64,000 nucleotides of DNA from Microcystis aeruginosa W13-11 (GCA_009995705.1 JAADBR010000001.1:30044-94043), one strand, 5' to 3'; shown: positions 1 to 9,300, numbered from the stretch's first letter. The notes: generated by a model not told the origin, from the sequence alone. Numbers and translations: made by a program.

Positions 1-1
1 A

Positions 2-397
2 AAAGCCGTTCTCTGGGATGATGTTAAAGATAAACTCAAAGAAAGTGGTTTAGCTTTATCAGGGGGACAGCAACAAAGGTTATGTATTGCTCGCGCTATT
101 GCGGTTAAACCGGAAGTTGTTTTAATGGATGAACCCTGTGCGGCACTCGATCCGATTTCTACCCTAAAAATTGAGGAATTAATTCACGAATTGAAAACCC
201 AATATACTATAGTTATTGTTACCCACAATATGCAACAAGCGTCGCGGGTTTCTGATTTAACGGCTTTTTATAATGCTGAACCGACACCAAAAGGCGGTAA
301 AGTAGGTTATTTAGTGGAATATGATCGCACCGAGGTTATCTTTCAAAATCCTGCTCAAGAGTCCACTAGAGATTATGTTAGCGGTCGTTTTGGTTAG
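2..397 (+). CDS. pstB: Phosphate ABC transporter ATP-binding subunit PstB, C-terminal part
   Basis: The reading frame is already open at the left edge, so only about the last 131 residues are seen. It shows the ABC signature [16 protein letters not shown], Walker B VVLMDEP followed by the D-loop (ALDP), and the H-loop histidine in THN. The ending ([12 protein letters not shown]) is typical of PstB. In this family PstB hydrolyses ATP on the cytoplasmic face to drive phosphate import through PstA and PstC with the binding protein PstS. The rest of the pst operon should lie to the left of the window. No clear terminator follows the stop codon. Confidence 0.9.
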   Translation, partial: KAVLWDDVKDKLKESGLALSGGQQQRLCIARAIAVKPEVVLMDEPCAALDPISTLKIEELIHELKTQYTIVIVTHNMQQASRVSDLTAFYNAEPTPKGGKVGYLVEYDRTEVIFQNPAQESTRDYVSGRFG

Positions 398-471
398 AGC
401 ATTAACAATTAATCGTTATTCACGACTCCGGGATAGATTAATTTTTTCCATCTGGAATGATTGAAAAACGA

Positions 472-579
472 TTAAATTAACTGATTGCGAAAACCTTTGG
501 CACTAATAGTTAAAAGTATCACAGAGAAACCAATCGGAGCCAATAAACGAATAGCAAAACCAAAGATAAAAAGAGTCAT
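472..579 (-). CDS. Possible 35-residue hydrophobic small protein or gene remnant
   Basis: A short frame opens with ATG and encodes one hydrophobic segment (residues about 1-24) ending in a basic tail (AKGFRNQLI). It lies downstream of two other minus-strand small frames and could be the last gene of that group or the tail of a decayed membrane protein, because the frame stays open a further 13 codons upstream of the ATG. I do not recognise it, and no strong ribosome binding site is visible. Confidence 0.25.
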   Translation of the reverse strand: MTLFIFGFAIRLLAPIGFSVILLTISAKGFRNQLI

Positions 580-639
580 CAGGACGGAGAGAATTAGTTT
601 GATAAAATTGCCCGATTACCGATAAATTTTTAGGCAGTT

Positions 640-831
640 TTATGAAACTTCTCGCCTAGTTTCCCTGTCTAAGTCTAAGGAAGTAGCGAGGGTAATATAA
701 TCTAACTGTGCTGGTAATTTTTCCCGTCTTTGACCTTCTTCTCTATCTTCTTTTATTGCTTCTTGATAGACTTTAGTTTGTTTGAGATGGCTAAGGCTAA
801 ATAGAACTTCAAAAAATAAGCTTACTAACAT
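640..831 (-). pseudogene. C-terminal remnant of an Rpn/DUF2887-type nuclease
   Basis: The 63 codons read LFSLSHLKQTKVYQEA followed by a charged EDREEGQRRE stretch. This resembles the C-terminal tail of cyanobacterial Rpn/DUF2887 putative transposase-nucleases, in which LRQTRVYQEA precedes an E/G/R-rich coil. The PD-(D/E)XK catalytic domain is absent. The ATG overlaps the TAA of the upstream minus-strand frame by one base (TAATG), which would allow translational coupling. It is most simply a fragment left after deletion, but a small functional peptide cannot be excluded. Confidence 0.4.
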
Positions 832-1184
832 TAAACACCCCCACAGTAATGCCAAGAATTCATCGCTTTAAAATACTGTTTAGTTCTATAGTTTAACACA
901 CTGTAAATTTTACCTTGTTCATCATCTGGTGAACAATCATCTGGCACTTGAGTTAAACAGAGTTTTACTTTATCGCCGGGTAAAGCTGGAACTTCATCAA
1001 TTTTCACATAGAAAAACAGAATAACTCCGTTGGTTAGAACCACAACTGCTTCTGCATCAGCTTCGCCATCAAATCTGGTGGTTATTTCTTGGATAAAAGT
1101 GTTAGAACAATAATTAATACGAGTGGGGGGTGGTGCGGCAAGAACCCTAGCAGTAAGAAGTAAATATAATAAGGTGAATCTAAT
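831..1184 (-). CDS. Small exported cysteine-containing protein, start codon apparently lost
   Basis: The frame encodes a signal-peptide-like start (hydrophobic TLLYLLLTARVLA, then APPPTRINYC) and about 95 further residues with Cys in NYCSN, KLCLTQ, DDCSPDD and HYCGGV, as in secreted disulfide proteins. There is no ATG, GTG or TTG between the upstream stop and the signal sequence; the natural start position carries ATT at 1182-1184. The first conventional start is a GTG at 1043, which would remove the signal peptide. The gene is therefore either started from a rare ATT or silenced by a point change. I do not recognise the family. Confidence 0.4.
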   Translation of the reverse strand: MRFTLLYLLLTARVLAAPPPTRINYCSNTFIQEITTRFDGEADAEAVVVLTNGVILFFYVKIDEVPALPGDKVKLCLTQVPDDCSPDDEQGKIYSVLNYRTKQYFKAMNSWHYCGGV

Positions 1185-1530
1185 AGTTTGTTGAAGATTT
1201 TTTATAACAAAGTTTTCTAGATAAAATTAAATCAAAACTAAAACCTTTTCTATTATTATGGGGGTGTGGCCAATCTTGCAATCGCTTGTGTTCTGCTTAT
1301 GGCGAGGATTTTGCCCTTAAGTTGCTAACAGTTTCTCGCCGTCAGGCATAATAATCCTCATCTTCCCTGAAACTGTTGATCGGTGGTCGTTACGGCTTAG
1401 GTTTCTAATATTAACCCATTCTACAACCCTTAATGAGAACAGTTGTGATTGATCCCCCATAATTAAAATAATCCCTTAACGACTACTATTGGCAAGGGAC
1501 AGATAAAAAGCGCTAAAGGGATTGTAACCG
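1185..1530. other. Gene-free stretch, possible transposon remnant
   Basis: No convincing reading frame is present. The G-rich motif near 1260 (GGGGGTGTGGC) and the mixed-composition text at 1290-1440 look like decayed mobile DNA, but I could not assign them to a family. Confidence 0.3.
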
Positions 1531-1793
1531 ATGACGGATGAAAGATTAGAACGGGTCGAGAGCATACTACAGGCTATCGTTGTCCTCACGCAACAGAATC
1601 GAGAAGATATAAGCTAACCCGTGAGGTTAGGACAATAGCAGGGAGTTTTGAACGAACCAACGAGTGCTTAAATCAATTTATCACTCAAGCTGAGAGCGAT
1701 CTACAGTTTTTCCGCAACGAAGTCACCGGCATCCGTACAGAAGTTAAGCGAATCGTAGAGCATCTTTTCGAACAATCCCCAGATCAGGAGTAA
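1531..1793 (+). pseudogene. Frameshifted small coiled-coil protein
   Basis: The ATG frame reads MTDERLERVESILQAIVVL and then QQNREDI before stopping at 1615. In another frame the text continues at once as LTREVRTIAGSF and so on to a stop at 1791-1793, ending EHLFEQSPDQE. Together the two parts give an 87-residue helical protein resembling the small cyanobacterial coiled-coil proteins that begin MTDERLxRVE. Loss of a single base near 1611 explains the break. Function is unknown even for intact relatives. Confidence 0.5.
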
Positions 1794-2134
1794 AGATCAG
1801 CCAACAGGTATATATTAGCCAAATCACCAGCCAAAAGCTTGATCAACCCTAATTAATTCTTTATACAACGCTGAACAATGGGTCTTCTCAAGAAAAGGTA
1901 AGCAAACTCAAGTGTTTTAGCTTTATTCCCACGGCATAAATAAAAGTTGATAGGGTGAGTCAATCTCACCCCATTTTAACCGTCTAAAACTTGGCTTTCT
2001 CGCGCAGCAATTCGGCTAAAGTCACATCGAATTTTGAGTGTCCCCCGAAAACTCCGCCAATTCAAAAATGAAAAGCATCAACCTCAAGAGTTGACAAAGA
2101 AAGGCTAATCAGTATTGTAAAGTATCAAAACTAT
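1794..2134. other. Gene-free stretch before the tRNA
   Basis: I see no supported gene, terminator or repeat family in this interval. Confidence 0.4.
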
Positions 2135-2206
2135 CCAGGGTGCAGGAGTTGAACCTGCCTAGCACGAATTATGAGTTCGTTGCCTCAACCGCTCGGCCAA
2201 CCCTGG
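2135..2206 (-). tRNA. trnI-CAU: tRNA with CAU anticodon, probably tRNA-Ile2 (lysidine type)
   Basis: The minus strand folds as a complete 72-nt cloverleaf: acceptor CCAGGGT/ACCCTGG, D stem GCC/GGC around GAGCGGTTGA, anticodon stem ACGAA/TTCGT with loop CTCATAA (anticodon CAU), variable loop GCTAG, and T stem GCAGG/CCTGC with loop TTCAACT. CAU can be initiator Met, elongator Met or Ile2. The loop CTCATAA and the D-arm resemble plastid and cyanobacterial trnI-CAU rather than trnM, so Ile2, whose C34 is modified to lysidine by TilS, is the better guess. No CCA is encoded. Confidence 0.85.
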
Positions 2207-2270
2207 GTTATACTATTAACTCATTATAGATCGGTAATTACTCTGAACGTGAGAATTCAGCCCCACCAAG

Positions 2271-2564
2271 ATGAAAAAATTTGCAATCAGCACCTCCTTG
2301 CAGTTAGGACTCCTTTTGATGGTAGCCATGTTAGCCGCCGGTTTCGGTAGCGGTTGGGTAGCCTATCAATTGGGAATCGCCTCCCTCAAGGGAGTCAGTC
2401 AACCGGATATCAACCCCGCTAAAAAGTTTACCAACGATCGCACCAGTTATGGTCGCAATCAAACTTTTATCCCCGTGAAAGAAGAAGAAGTAATTAAAAG
2501 AGTGAGAGTTTATATGCAACAACAGAAAAACAAACCGCAATCAAAGAACGAAACCAAAGGATAG
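2271..2564 (+). CDS. Small single-pass membrane protein, unknown function
   Basis: The 97-residue product has one hydrophobic segment (about residues 10-33, LLLMVAMLAAGFGSGWVAYQLG), followed by a hydrophilic basic tail rich in K, N and Q. This is the layout of an inner-membrane or thylakoid-anchored protein with a short cytoplasmic or lumenal tail. It starts 64 bp from the divergent tRNA and ends 32 bp before the CNNM-type gene, so the two may be co-transcribed. I do not recognise a named family. Confidence 0.65.
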   Translation: MKKFAISTSLQLGLLLMVAMLAAGFGSGWVAYQLGIASLKGVSQPDINPAKKFTNDRTSYGRNQTFIPVKEEEVIKRVRVYMQQQKNKPQSKNETKG

Positions 2565-2596
2565 GCTTTAAAAAAGGCTAATTTTGCCTTTTCGCT

Positions 2597-3931
2597 ATGG
2601 ATAATCAGGATTTATTGACTCGTTTAATTTTAGTCTTTTTACTAATCGTCCTCAATGCTTTTTTCGTAGCGGCGGAATTTTCGCTTGTGTCGGTTCGTCG
2701 TACCCGCATCAGTCAGCTAGTGGCTGCGGGAGATGTGCCAGCGCAGACGGTACAATCTCTACAAAGAAGTCTCGATCGCTTACTTTCCACTACCCAATTA
2801 GGCATCACCCTTTCTAGCTTAGCTTTAGGTTGGATCGGGGAGAGTACCATGACCGTTTTTGTGAAGAAATTACTAAGTTTTTTACCCTTTTCTTTGAACT
2901 GGCAAAATCTTCTCTCCCATGGTTTCTCTCTTTGTCTAGCTTTTTTAATTGTTGCCTATCTCCAGATAGTTTTTGGGGAACTTTATCCCAAATCCCTAGC
3001 TTTAATTTATGCCGAACCGATGGCGCGATTATTAGCGGCACCTATTGGCGTTATTTCCCGGATTTTTAAGCCTTTTATCGGTATTCTCAACCAATCAACC
3101 CGTTTTTTATTGGTTTTAACCCGTATTCCCGAAGTGGATCTACAGCGTTCTAGTCGGGTAACTTGCGAGGAATTACAATTAATTATCAGCATGGAAGGGG
3201 AATTAACGGGATTAGAAGCAGCGGAAAGGAAAATCTTAAACAATGTTTTCCAGTTTGGCGAAATCACTGCTGCGGAAATCATGGTTCCCTATAACCGTTT
3301 AATAGCTATTGCCTCGACTGCAACTTTTGAGGAATTATTGCTCCAAGTAGTTAACAGTGGCTATTCTTGTTATCCTGTGACAGGAGATTCCGGTGATGAT
3401 ATCCGTGGTCTGATCGATTTTAAAGATTTAGCCTTACCCCTTGCCGAAGGTCAGTTAAATTTAAAAACTCCGATTAAACCTTGGTTAAAACCTGTGCGTT
3501 TTTTCCCCGAAACTACCCCTTTAAATGAATTACTGATCGTGATGCAGGAATCATCCTTAAAGATGGTTATCATTGTGGATGAATTTGGCAGAACAGCCGG
3601 TTTATTAACCCTCAAAGATTTAATCGGCGAGATTCTAGGAACTTTTTCCCCTAGTGATCAATCAGGAATATTAGAATACCAACTCCTCGATGAATCAACT
3701 TTTCTCGTACAAGCACAAATGAATTTAGAGGACGTGAACAAAGCATTAAATTTAAGCTTACCCTTAGCCGATGAATACCAAACCCTAGCCGGTTTTATCC
3801 TCCATCATTGGCAAAAAATACCGAGGGTGGGAGAACAATTATATTACCAAAATTTAGAATTTACCATCATTTCTAAGGTAGGCCCTCGCTTGGAACAAAT
3901 TAAAATTTATCGACAACAATTATCCTCATGA
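2597..3931 (+). CDS. CNNM/CorC-type membrane protein (hemolysin C family)
   Basis: 444 residues in the family order. An N-terminal DUF21 transmembrane domain (about 1-190) contains NAFFVAAEFSLVSVRRTRI, and FGELYPKSLAL marks its conserved core. A CBS pair (about 205-340) includes AEIMVPYNRL and VDEFGRTAGLLTLKDLIGEI, and a C-terminal CorC/HlyC domain (about 355-440) has DEYQTLAGFIL. Relatives transport or regulate Mg2+ or Co2+ across the plasma membrane; the old hemolysin name is historical. Length and motifs are complete. The exact substrate cannot be read from sequence. Confidence 0.88.
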   Translation: MDNQDLLTRLILVFLLIVLNAFFVAAEFSLVSVRRTRISQLVAAGDVPAQTVQSLQRSLDRLLSTTQLGITLSSLALGWIGESTMTVFVKKLLSFLPFSLNWQNLLSHGFSLCLAFLIVAYLQIVFGELYPKSLALIYAEPMARLLAAPIGVISRIFKPFIGILNQSTRFLLVLTRIPEVDLQRSSRVTCEELQLIISMEGELTGLEAAERKILNNVFQFGEITAAEIMVPYNRLIAIASTATFEELLLQVVNSGYSCYPVTGDSGDDIRGLIDFKDLALPLAEGQLNLKTPIKPWLKPVRFFPETTPLNELLIVMQESSLKMVIIVDEFGRTAGLLTLKDLIGEILGTFSPSDQSGILEYQLLDESTFLVQAQMNLEDVNKALNLSLPLADEYQTLAGFILHHWQKIPRVGEQLYYQNLEFTIISKVGPRLEQIKIYRQQLSS

Positions 3932-4007
3932 TATAAATAAGAAACAACTTTTATAATCGCTCCTTCTTGATTGTTAATCGCGTCAATAGCTGCCCACTCC
4001 TATCACC

Positions 4008-5129
4008 ATGAAACACCTTTTGGCACTCCTCCCCCTCAGCTTGGGATTAATTGCCCTCACCCCCGCAAATTTGCCCCTAGAACCTTTGGAAATCTCACAA
4101 TTGGCAACATCTACGGGATACGACGAACGACTGCTAACGGATAAAAAAACCCTACTACAAGCGATCGATCATAGTTTACGTTATCTGAATAGCTCGGCGG
4201 CGATCCGCGCCTATCAAAATTATCCTATTCCTGAAATAACTCGTCAGCGAGTGCAGCGTTCCTTAGTACGTTTTCGTCAATTAGTGCAGAATTCTACCAC
4301 TCCCGCAGCTCTACAAAAGGCAATTAAAAAAGAATTTATTTGGTATCGTTCTTTGGGTAATGATAGTCAGGGAAATGTTAAGTTTACTGGTTATTTTGAG
4401 CCAATTTATCAAGCAAGTCGGCAAAAAAAAGCCGAGTATAAATATCCTCTCTATCGCCAACCTGCTAACTTTTCTCGCTGGTCTAAACCCCATCCAGCTA
4501 GGGTAGAATTAGAAGGAAAAGATGGTTTACTAGGGGAAAATAGCCGTCTAGCGGGATACGAATTAGTCTGGTTAAAAGATCGCTTAGAAGCTTATTTAGT
4601 TCATGTGCAAGGTTCGGCAAAATTACGTTTACCTAATGGTCAAATTATGAGCATCGGTTTTGATGGCAATACCGAGCATCCCTACACAAGTCTGGGAAAA
4701 GAAATGATTGCCGATGGTATTTTTGCTGCTGAGGGTTTAACTTTACCAATGGTTTTGGATTTTCTCAGAAGTAATCCTGAGCAATTAAAGAATTATATTC
4801 CCCGCAATAATCGGTTTATTTTCTTTCGAGAAACCCACGGTGCGTCTCCCACTGGTAGTATTGGAGTTCCGGTTTTACCAGAAAGATCGATCGCTACAGA
4901 TAAAAGTATTTTTCCCCCCGGTGCTTTAGCGGTAATTGAGACAGAAATTCCCCAGGAAAATCTTAATAAAAAATTAGTGAGTCGCTATGTTCTCGATCAA
5001 GATACCGGCAGCGCGATTAAAGGTGCTGGGAGGGTAGATATTTTTATGGGAACAGGAAAAAATGCTGGCGAGCGGGCTGGTTTAATTAATACTCCGGGTC
5101 AATTATATTATTTATTATTGAGGGAATAG
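4008..5129 (+). CDS. mltA: Membrane-bound lytic murein transglycosylase A
   Basis: 373 residues with an N-terminal signal peptide (about 1-22). The MltA domain contains FTGYFEPIYQASR and VHVQGSAKLRLPNG, and a C-terminal 3D domain ends DTGSAIKGAGRVDIFMGTG with the conserved aspartates. MltA cleaves the MurNAc-GlcNAc bond of peptidoglycan to form 1,6-anhydroMurNAc in the periplasm. No lipobox cysteine is evident, so it is probably soluble or held by its signal sequence. It stands alone, 76 bp after the CNNM gene. Confidence 0.9.
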   Translation: MKHLLALLPLSLGLIALTPANLPLEPLEISQLATSTGYDERLLTDKKTLLQAIDHSLRYLNSSAAIRAYQNYPIPEITRQRVQRSLVRFRQLVQNSTTPAALQKAIKKEFIWYRSLGNDSQGNVKFTGYFEPIYQASRQKKAEYKYPLYRQPANFSRWSKPHPARVELEGKDGLLGENSRLAGYELVWLKDRLEAYLVHVQGSAKLRLPNGQIMSIGFDGNTEHPYTSLGKEMIADGIFAAEGLTLPMVLDFLRSNPEQLKNYIPRNNRFIFFRETHGASPTGSIGVPVLPERSIATDKSIFPPGALAVIETEIPQENLNKKLVSRYVLDQDTGSAIKGAGRVDIFMGTGKNAGERAGLINTPGQLYYLLLRE

Positions 5130-5158
5130 GAAATAGTATAGGTAGAATTAAGATAGAC

Positions 5159-5176
5159 TGGGTATATCCCATTTTT
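5159..5176 (+). terminator. Weak terminator-like hairpin after mltA
   Basis: TGGG and CCCA pair around a TATAT loop and are followed by five T. The stem is short, so this is a tentative rho-independent terminator for mltA. Confidence 0.35.
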
Positions 5177-5587
5177 GTAAATCTACTGAGTTGGGATTTT
5201 TAAAGGGAAACTATCTTCTAAAATTGGTCATTACTTCCGATTTTACCACTCAATCCAAGCCTTTGGGGGGTTCTACCCCCCGAACCCCCCGCGCATTAGT
5301 TTTTCGGTGGGATGCTTACAGGCAGCAGCTGATATATCTGTAATAATTTAAGGGTCACTGATAATTGCTGATTGTCGGTATTTTTGCAAATGTGAGATCC
5401 ACCCGATAGACTTCCCGGAATCAGTTATCTGTTATCATACTTAAGTGGGTGGGTGGAATTAAATATAAGATGAACGTAGGTTGGGTTGAAGCATGAAACC
5501 CAACGCCCGATTATGTTACGCTACCGCTGACCCATCCTACAAATAATTATGCCTCCCTACTTAAGTGAGAAGATTAAAAATAGAATC
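5177..5587. repeat. Gene-free region with two hairpin repeats
   Basis: GGGGGGTTC at 5265 pairs with GAACCCCCC ending at 5290 (9-bp stem). A GTTGGGTT/AACCCAAC hairpin lies at 5480-5504, inside a longer repeat running to about 5540 that begins GTAGGTTGGGTTGA. Related copies of the second repeat flank the large TPR gene near 58917-59078. I see no small Gly-rich precursor gene here, which matters for the GrrM-like enzyme that follows. Confidence 0.6.
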
Positions 5588-6748
5588 ATGAAAAAAACCG
5601 TAAATATAGATTGGTCGGATTGTGGTCCAATTACTTTAGTAGTCGTGCAACCGACCTCTTTTTGTAATCTCAATTGTGATTACTGTTATTTACCCGATCG
5701 CCATTTAAAAAATACCCTATCCTTAGATTTAATCGAGCCGATTTTTCAGAGGGTTTTTAGTAGTCGTTTTCTCCAAAATGATTTTACCATTTGCTGGCAC
5801 GCCGGCGAACCCTTAGCAGTTCCCATCAGTTTTTATGAAAGTGCCTTTGCTAAAATTGCAGAAGTTAGCGAGAAATATAATCAGCAGGGTTACTGTTTTC
5901 GTCATTCGGTACAAACTAACGCCACTTATATTAACGATGCTTGGTGTGAATTATTTAAAAAGCATGATGTTTATGTAGGAGTCAGTCTTGATGGACCAGC
6001 TTTCATTCACGATATCCACCGGCAAAACCGCAAGGGAACTGGCAGTCATGCTGCTACCATGCGGGGGATTTCTTTCTTGCAAAAACATGAAATTGATGTC
6101 AGTATCATCGCTGTTTTAACAGAAGATTCTCTCGACTATCCCGACGAAATTTTTAACTTTTTTTGGGATCATGGTCTTACCGATGTGGCTTTTAATATGG
6201 AAGAAACTGAGGGGATTCATTCACAGTCTTCTTTAGATAAATTAGGGATTGAACAATGTTATCGCCAGTTTATCGCCAGATTTTGGCAGTTAGTCACGGC
6301 GAAACAAGGAGAATTTAAGCTGCGGGAATTTGAATCGATCTGTAGTTTGATTTATGCCGATGAACGCTTAGAAAATACTGATATGAATCGACCTTTTATG
6401 ATTGTCAATTTTGATAATCAAGGTAATTTTTCCACCTTTGATCCGGAATTACTATCGATTAAAACCCAACCCTACGGCGATTTTATCTTTGGTAATGTTT
6501 TGACCGATTCCCTGGAATCTATCTGTGAAACTGAGAAATTTCAAAAAATTTACGCTGATATGCGCGGTGGAGTCGATTTATGTCGGCAAAACTGCGATTA
6601 TTTTGGGGTTTGTGGGGGTGGTGCCGGTAGTAACAAATATTGGGAAAATGGCACTTTCAACTCCACAGATACTAAAGCCTGTTTATACCGGATTAAGTGT
6701 ATCACCGATATAGTTCTCGATCGCTTAGAAAATTTATTAGAAGTTTAG
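5588..6748 (+). CDS. grrM: Cyclophane-forming radical SAM/SPASM peptide maturase, GrrM/OscB type
   Basis: 386 residues from the ATG at 5588; an ATG 39 bp earlier would only add a non-conserved leader. The radical SAM cluster is CNLNCDYC (residues about 26-33). The text PTSFCNLNCDYCYLPDRHLK and HAGEPLAVPISFYESAF match what I remember of the GRRM (glycine-rich repeat modification) enzymes of cyanobacteria. The C-terminal SPASM-type cysteines are in DLCRQNCDYFGVCGGGAGSNKYWENG. Known relatives cross-link aromatic side chains to the backbone carbons of Gly-rich GrrA precursors. No grrA-like frame is visible within several kilobases, so the substrate must be elsewhere or the enzyme is orphaned. Confidence 0.85.
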   Translation: MKKTVNIDWSDCGPITLVVVQPTSFCNLNCDYCYLPDRHLKNTLSLDLIEPIFQRVFSSRFLQNDFTICWHAGEPLAVPISFYESAFAKIAEVSEKYNQQGYCFRHSVQTNATYINDAWCELFKKHDVYVGVSLDGPAFIHDIHRQNRKGTGSHAATMRGISFLQKHEIDVSIIAVLTEDSLDYPDEIFNFFWDHGLTDVAFNMEETEGIHSQSSLDKLGIEQCYRQFIARFWQLVTAKQGEFKLREFESICSLIYADERLENTDMNRPFMIVNFDNQGNFSTFDPELLSIKTQPYGDFIFGNVLTDSLESICETEKFQKIYADMRGGVDLCRQNCDYFGVCGGGAGSNKYWENGTFNSTDTKACLYRIKCITDIVLDRLENLLEV

Positions 6749-6750
6749 GG

Positions 6751-6849
<99 letters not shown>

Positions 6850-7016
6850 GGAGATGATCGACTTCCCAAAACGAAAACTTCCTACCTCAATATTAAGATA
6901 ACTGCTATAGCTTAGTTCTAGATTTTAAAAATTGCCTAGAGGATAATTTATACTTAAAATCAGCAACGCCCAAATATGAACCCTGACTCGAACTGGCAAA
7001 CCTATCTCAGAAATAG

Positions 7017-8189
7017 TCAATCATCGGCATTATTCTCCCTTTCCCAAGAATTAACTAATAGATAAACAAGGGCAATTAACCAAATTGTATTTTGAAAAAT
7101 TGACCAGTAAGGACTAGCTAAATTTTGAATACTTAGGGGAAGCCAAAGAGTTAATCCCACTAAAGACACAATGATTATATTTAAGCGAGATGGGTAACTA
7201 AAAGCTAGGGTTAGTAAAGCCAAGAGTAAAAAAACTAACATCAGATCGTCGTAGGGTCGATGATAGGTGAAAACCCGACCAATAACTGCAGCACAAGTAA
7301 ACAGGGTTAATAGAGAAGTATGCTGTAATTTTTGGAAAATCACGATACCTAGAACTAGGCCAATTGTGGTTAATAAAACAAGAGTTATTTCTGTACTAAT
7401 TCCGAATTTCATGATAATATTAATACTTGAAACACCATCATCTGCCACATATTTGATCTGATTTAAAAAGCTACCGATTACTTTCTCAAAGTTTAATCTA
7501 GTGGTGTGAGCGATAGCAAAAGTAGCCGAAATAATATAGACAAAAGCGAGAAGTACCGTTTTAAACTTTCTCTTAATTACTAAACTCAAAAGATAGGGTG
7601 CTGAGATGTTAGGTTTAACGAGAGCAATGCCCATAAATACCCCCGCTAGATAATTTTTATTGGCTTGTAATAACCAGTGGACAATTATTAAAAAAGCATT
7701 GACAATTAAACCATATTGCCCATTATTAATGGCGGTACAGTTACTACTAATGGCCAGAGAAGTAAACACAAAAAAATAGGCAGCCATTCGGCCAAAAGGC
7801 AAACCTAATTGATAGGCAAAACGGCTTAAAATGCCCAGAGAAATCAGATTTAAAAAAACGTGATAGAAACGGGTTAAAGTCGAAGAAATGGGGGGAAACA
7901 TGAAAAATCCCGTCAAAAAAGCCCAGGGTGGATAGCCACCGGAGCGAATTCTCCCCAATTCTGCATTAATATCGGCGGGATTCATGCGATAGGGGTAAAT
8001 TCCCAGATAAATATACTGTTGTTCTTGCCAACGTTCTAATAAATCTCTGGCACCAGAGGGACTACTATCAAAAGCTAGGGTATAAAATCCTTTAGCTAAG
8101 TAGGCAACGGCCAGCCAAGCAAAAATAAGCGTAAGAATCGATAAAATTGGCTGTTTTTTGGCAAAAATCATGGCTTTATTCAGGAACAT
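7017..8189 (-). CDS. GT87-like (DUF2029) polyprenol-sugar-dependent membrane glycosyltransferase
   Basis: About 390 residues with roughly ten hydrophobic segments. It carries family-like signatures: an acidic first loop (FDSSPSGARDLLERW), the motif NNGQYGLIVNAF and KPNISAPYLL. Such proteins add a sugar from a polyprenyl-phosphate donor on the outer side of the membrane. The ATG at 8189 is preferred over the TTG three codons upstream. It is divergent from the GT2 gene starting at 8267, with only 77 bp for both promoters, and marks the left edge of the glycan island. The precise sugar is unknown. Confidence 0.7.
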   Translation of the reverse strand: MFLNKAMIFAKKQPILSILTLIFAWLAVAYLAKGFYTLAFDSSPSGARDLLERWQEQQYIYLGIYPYRMNPADINAELGRIRSGGYPPWAFLTGFFMFPPISSTLTRFYHVFLNLISLGILSRFAYQLGLPFGRMAAYFFVFTSLAISSNCTAINNGQYGLIVNAFLIIVHWLLQANKNYLAGVFMGIALVKPNISAPYLLSLVIKRKFKTVLLAFVYIISATFAIAHTTRLNFEKVIGSFLNQIKYVADDGVSSINIIMKFGISTEITLVLLTTIGLVLGIVIFQKLQHTSLLTLFTCAAVIGRVFTYHRPYDDLMLVFLLLALLTLAFSYPSRLNIIIVSLVGLTLWLPLSIQNLASPYWSIFQNTIWLIALVYLLVNSWERENNADD

Positions 8190-8266
8190 ACTTCGCAAAA
8201 ATCAGCAACTCCTTGACAAGATAGCAAATCTGAGCCTCAATATACATTAAACTTGACCAAAAAACT

Positions 8267-9265
8267 ATGAATAATTTTTTTAATAATTCCTTAATTTCTA
8301 TCATTATTCCGGTCTATAGAGGCGGACAAGCCTTTAATAACTGTTTAGCCAGCTTATCCACCAGTTTGCTCGCCCCCACGGAAGTTATTGTCGTGGTTGA
8401 TGGAAATGATCCCCAATCCTATGAAACTGCAGTCAGTTTTGGGGCAGAAGTCTTACAGTTAGAAAGTAATCAGGGGCCGGCAGTGGCAAGAAATCAAGGG
8501 GCGGCCATGGCTAAGGGTGATATTCTCTTTTTTATGGATGCAGATGTGACTATTCATCCCGATACTTTAGCAAAAATCGCCCAAGTATTCCATCAAGATT
8601 CTACCCTAGCAGCTTTGATTGGTTCCTACGATGACCAACCCAGAGCGGTTAATTTTCTTTCCCAGTATAAAAACCTTTTTCATCATTATAATCATCAAAT
8701 TGGTTGTGAGGAAGCTTCCACTTTTTGGGGAGCTTGTGGGGCGATTAAACGGGATATTTTTGAGAAAATGGGCGGCTTTGACGAAAGTTATCGTCATCCT
8801 TCTATTGAAGATATCGAACTGGGTTATCGTCTCAAAGCTCACGGCTACCGCATTCGTTTGTGCAAAGATATCTACATTAAACATCTCAAACATTGGACGG
8901 TTTTTTCCCTATTGAGAGCCGATTTTTTCTATCGCGCCCTACCCTGGACAGAATTAATTCACCGCCAACAAAATTTTGTCAATGACCTCAATTTACAATG
9001 GTCTAGCCGTTGGAGTGTTGTATTCGTCTATGCGCTTTTATTTTTTCTGTTAGCCAGTTTATGGTATTTTCATTTGCTTTTAGGCGTGGGTGTGTTAGTC
9101 TTGGGCTTAGTTCTGTTAAATTTACCTGTTTATAAGTTTTTCCAACAAAAGCGAGGATTAGGATTTGCGATATTAACCCTACCTTGGCACTGGTTATATT
9201 ATCTCTACAGTGGTTTGGCTTTTGCCCTCGGTACAGGACGCTATTGGCTGAAACGTCTGGCTTGA
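8267..9265 (+). CDS. Family 2 glycosyltransferase with C-terminal membrane segments
   Basis: 332 residues. The GT-A fold runs over about 1-230: ISIIIPVYRGGQAFNNCLAS, QGPAVARNQGAAMAKGDIL, the DxD-type FMDADVTI, and an acceptor-side ED (SIEDIELGYRLKAHG). Two to three hydrophobic helices (about 245-325) anchor it to the plasma membrane. It probably transfers a sugar from a nucleotide donor to a lipid-linked intermediate. The next gene starts 35 bp downstream, so an operon with 9301-11750 is likely. Confidence 0.85.
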   Translation: MNNFFNNSLISIIIPVYRGGQAFNNCLASLSTSLLAPTEVIVVVDGNDPQSYETAVSFGAEVLQLESNQGPAVARNQGAAMAKGDILFFMDADVTIHPDTLAKIAQVFHQDSTLAALIGSYDDQPRAVNFLSQYKNLFHHYNHQIGCEEASTFWGACGAIKRDIFEKMGGFDESYRHPSIEDIELGYRLKAHGYRIRLCKDIYIKHLKHWTVFSLLRADFFYRALPWTELIHRQQNFVNDLNLQWSSRWSVVFVYALLFFLLASLWYFHLLLGVGVLVLGLVLLNLPVYKFFQQKRGLGFAILTLPWHWLYYLYSGLAFALGTGRYWLKRLA

Positions 9266-9300
9266 GTTGACAAAATTTGTGAAAAAATTGAGGGTAAACC

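Noticed and set aside
1260..1440. Possible transposase tail on the minus strand
   Set aside because: Short translated stretches recalled TnpB ends, but no zinc-finger cysteines or consistent frame could be found.
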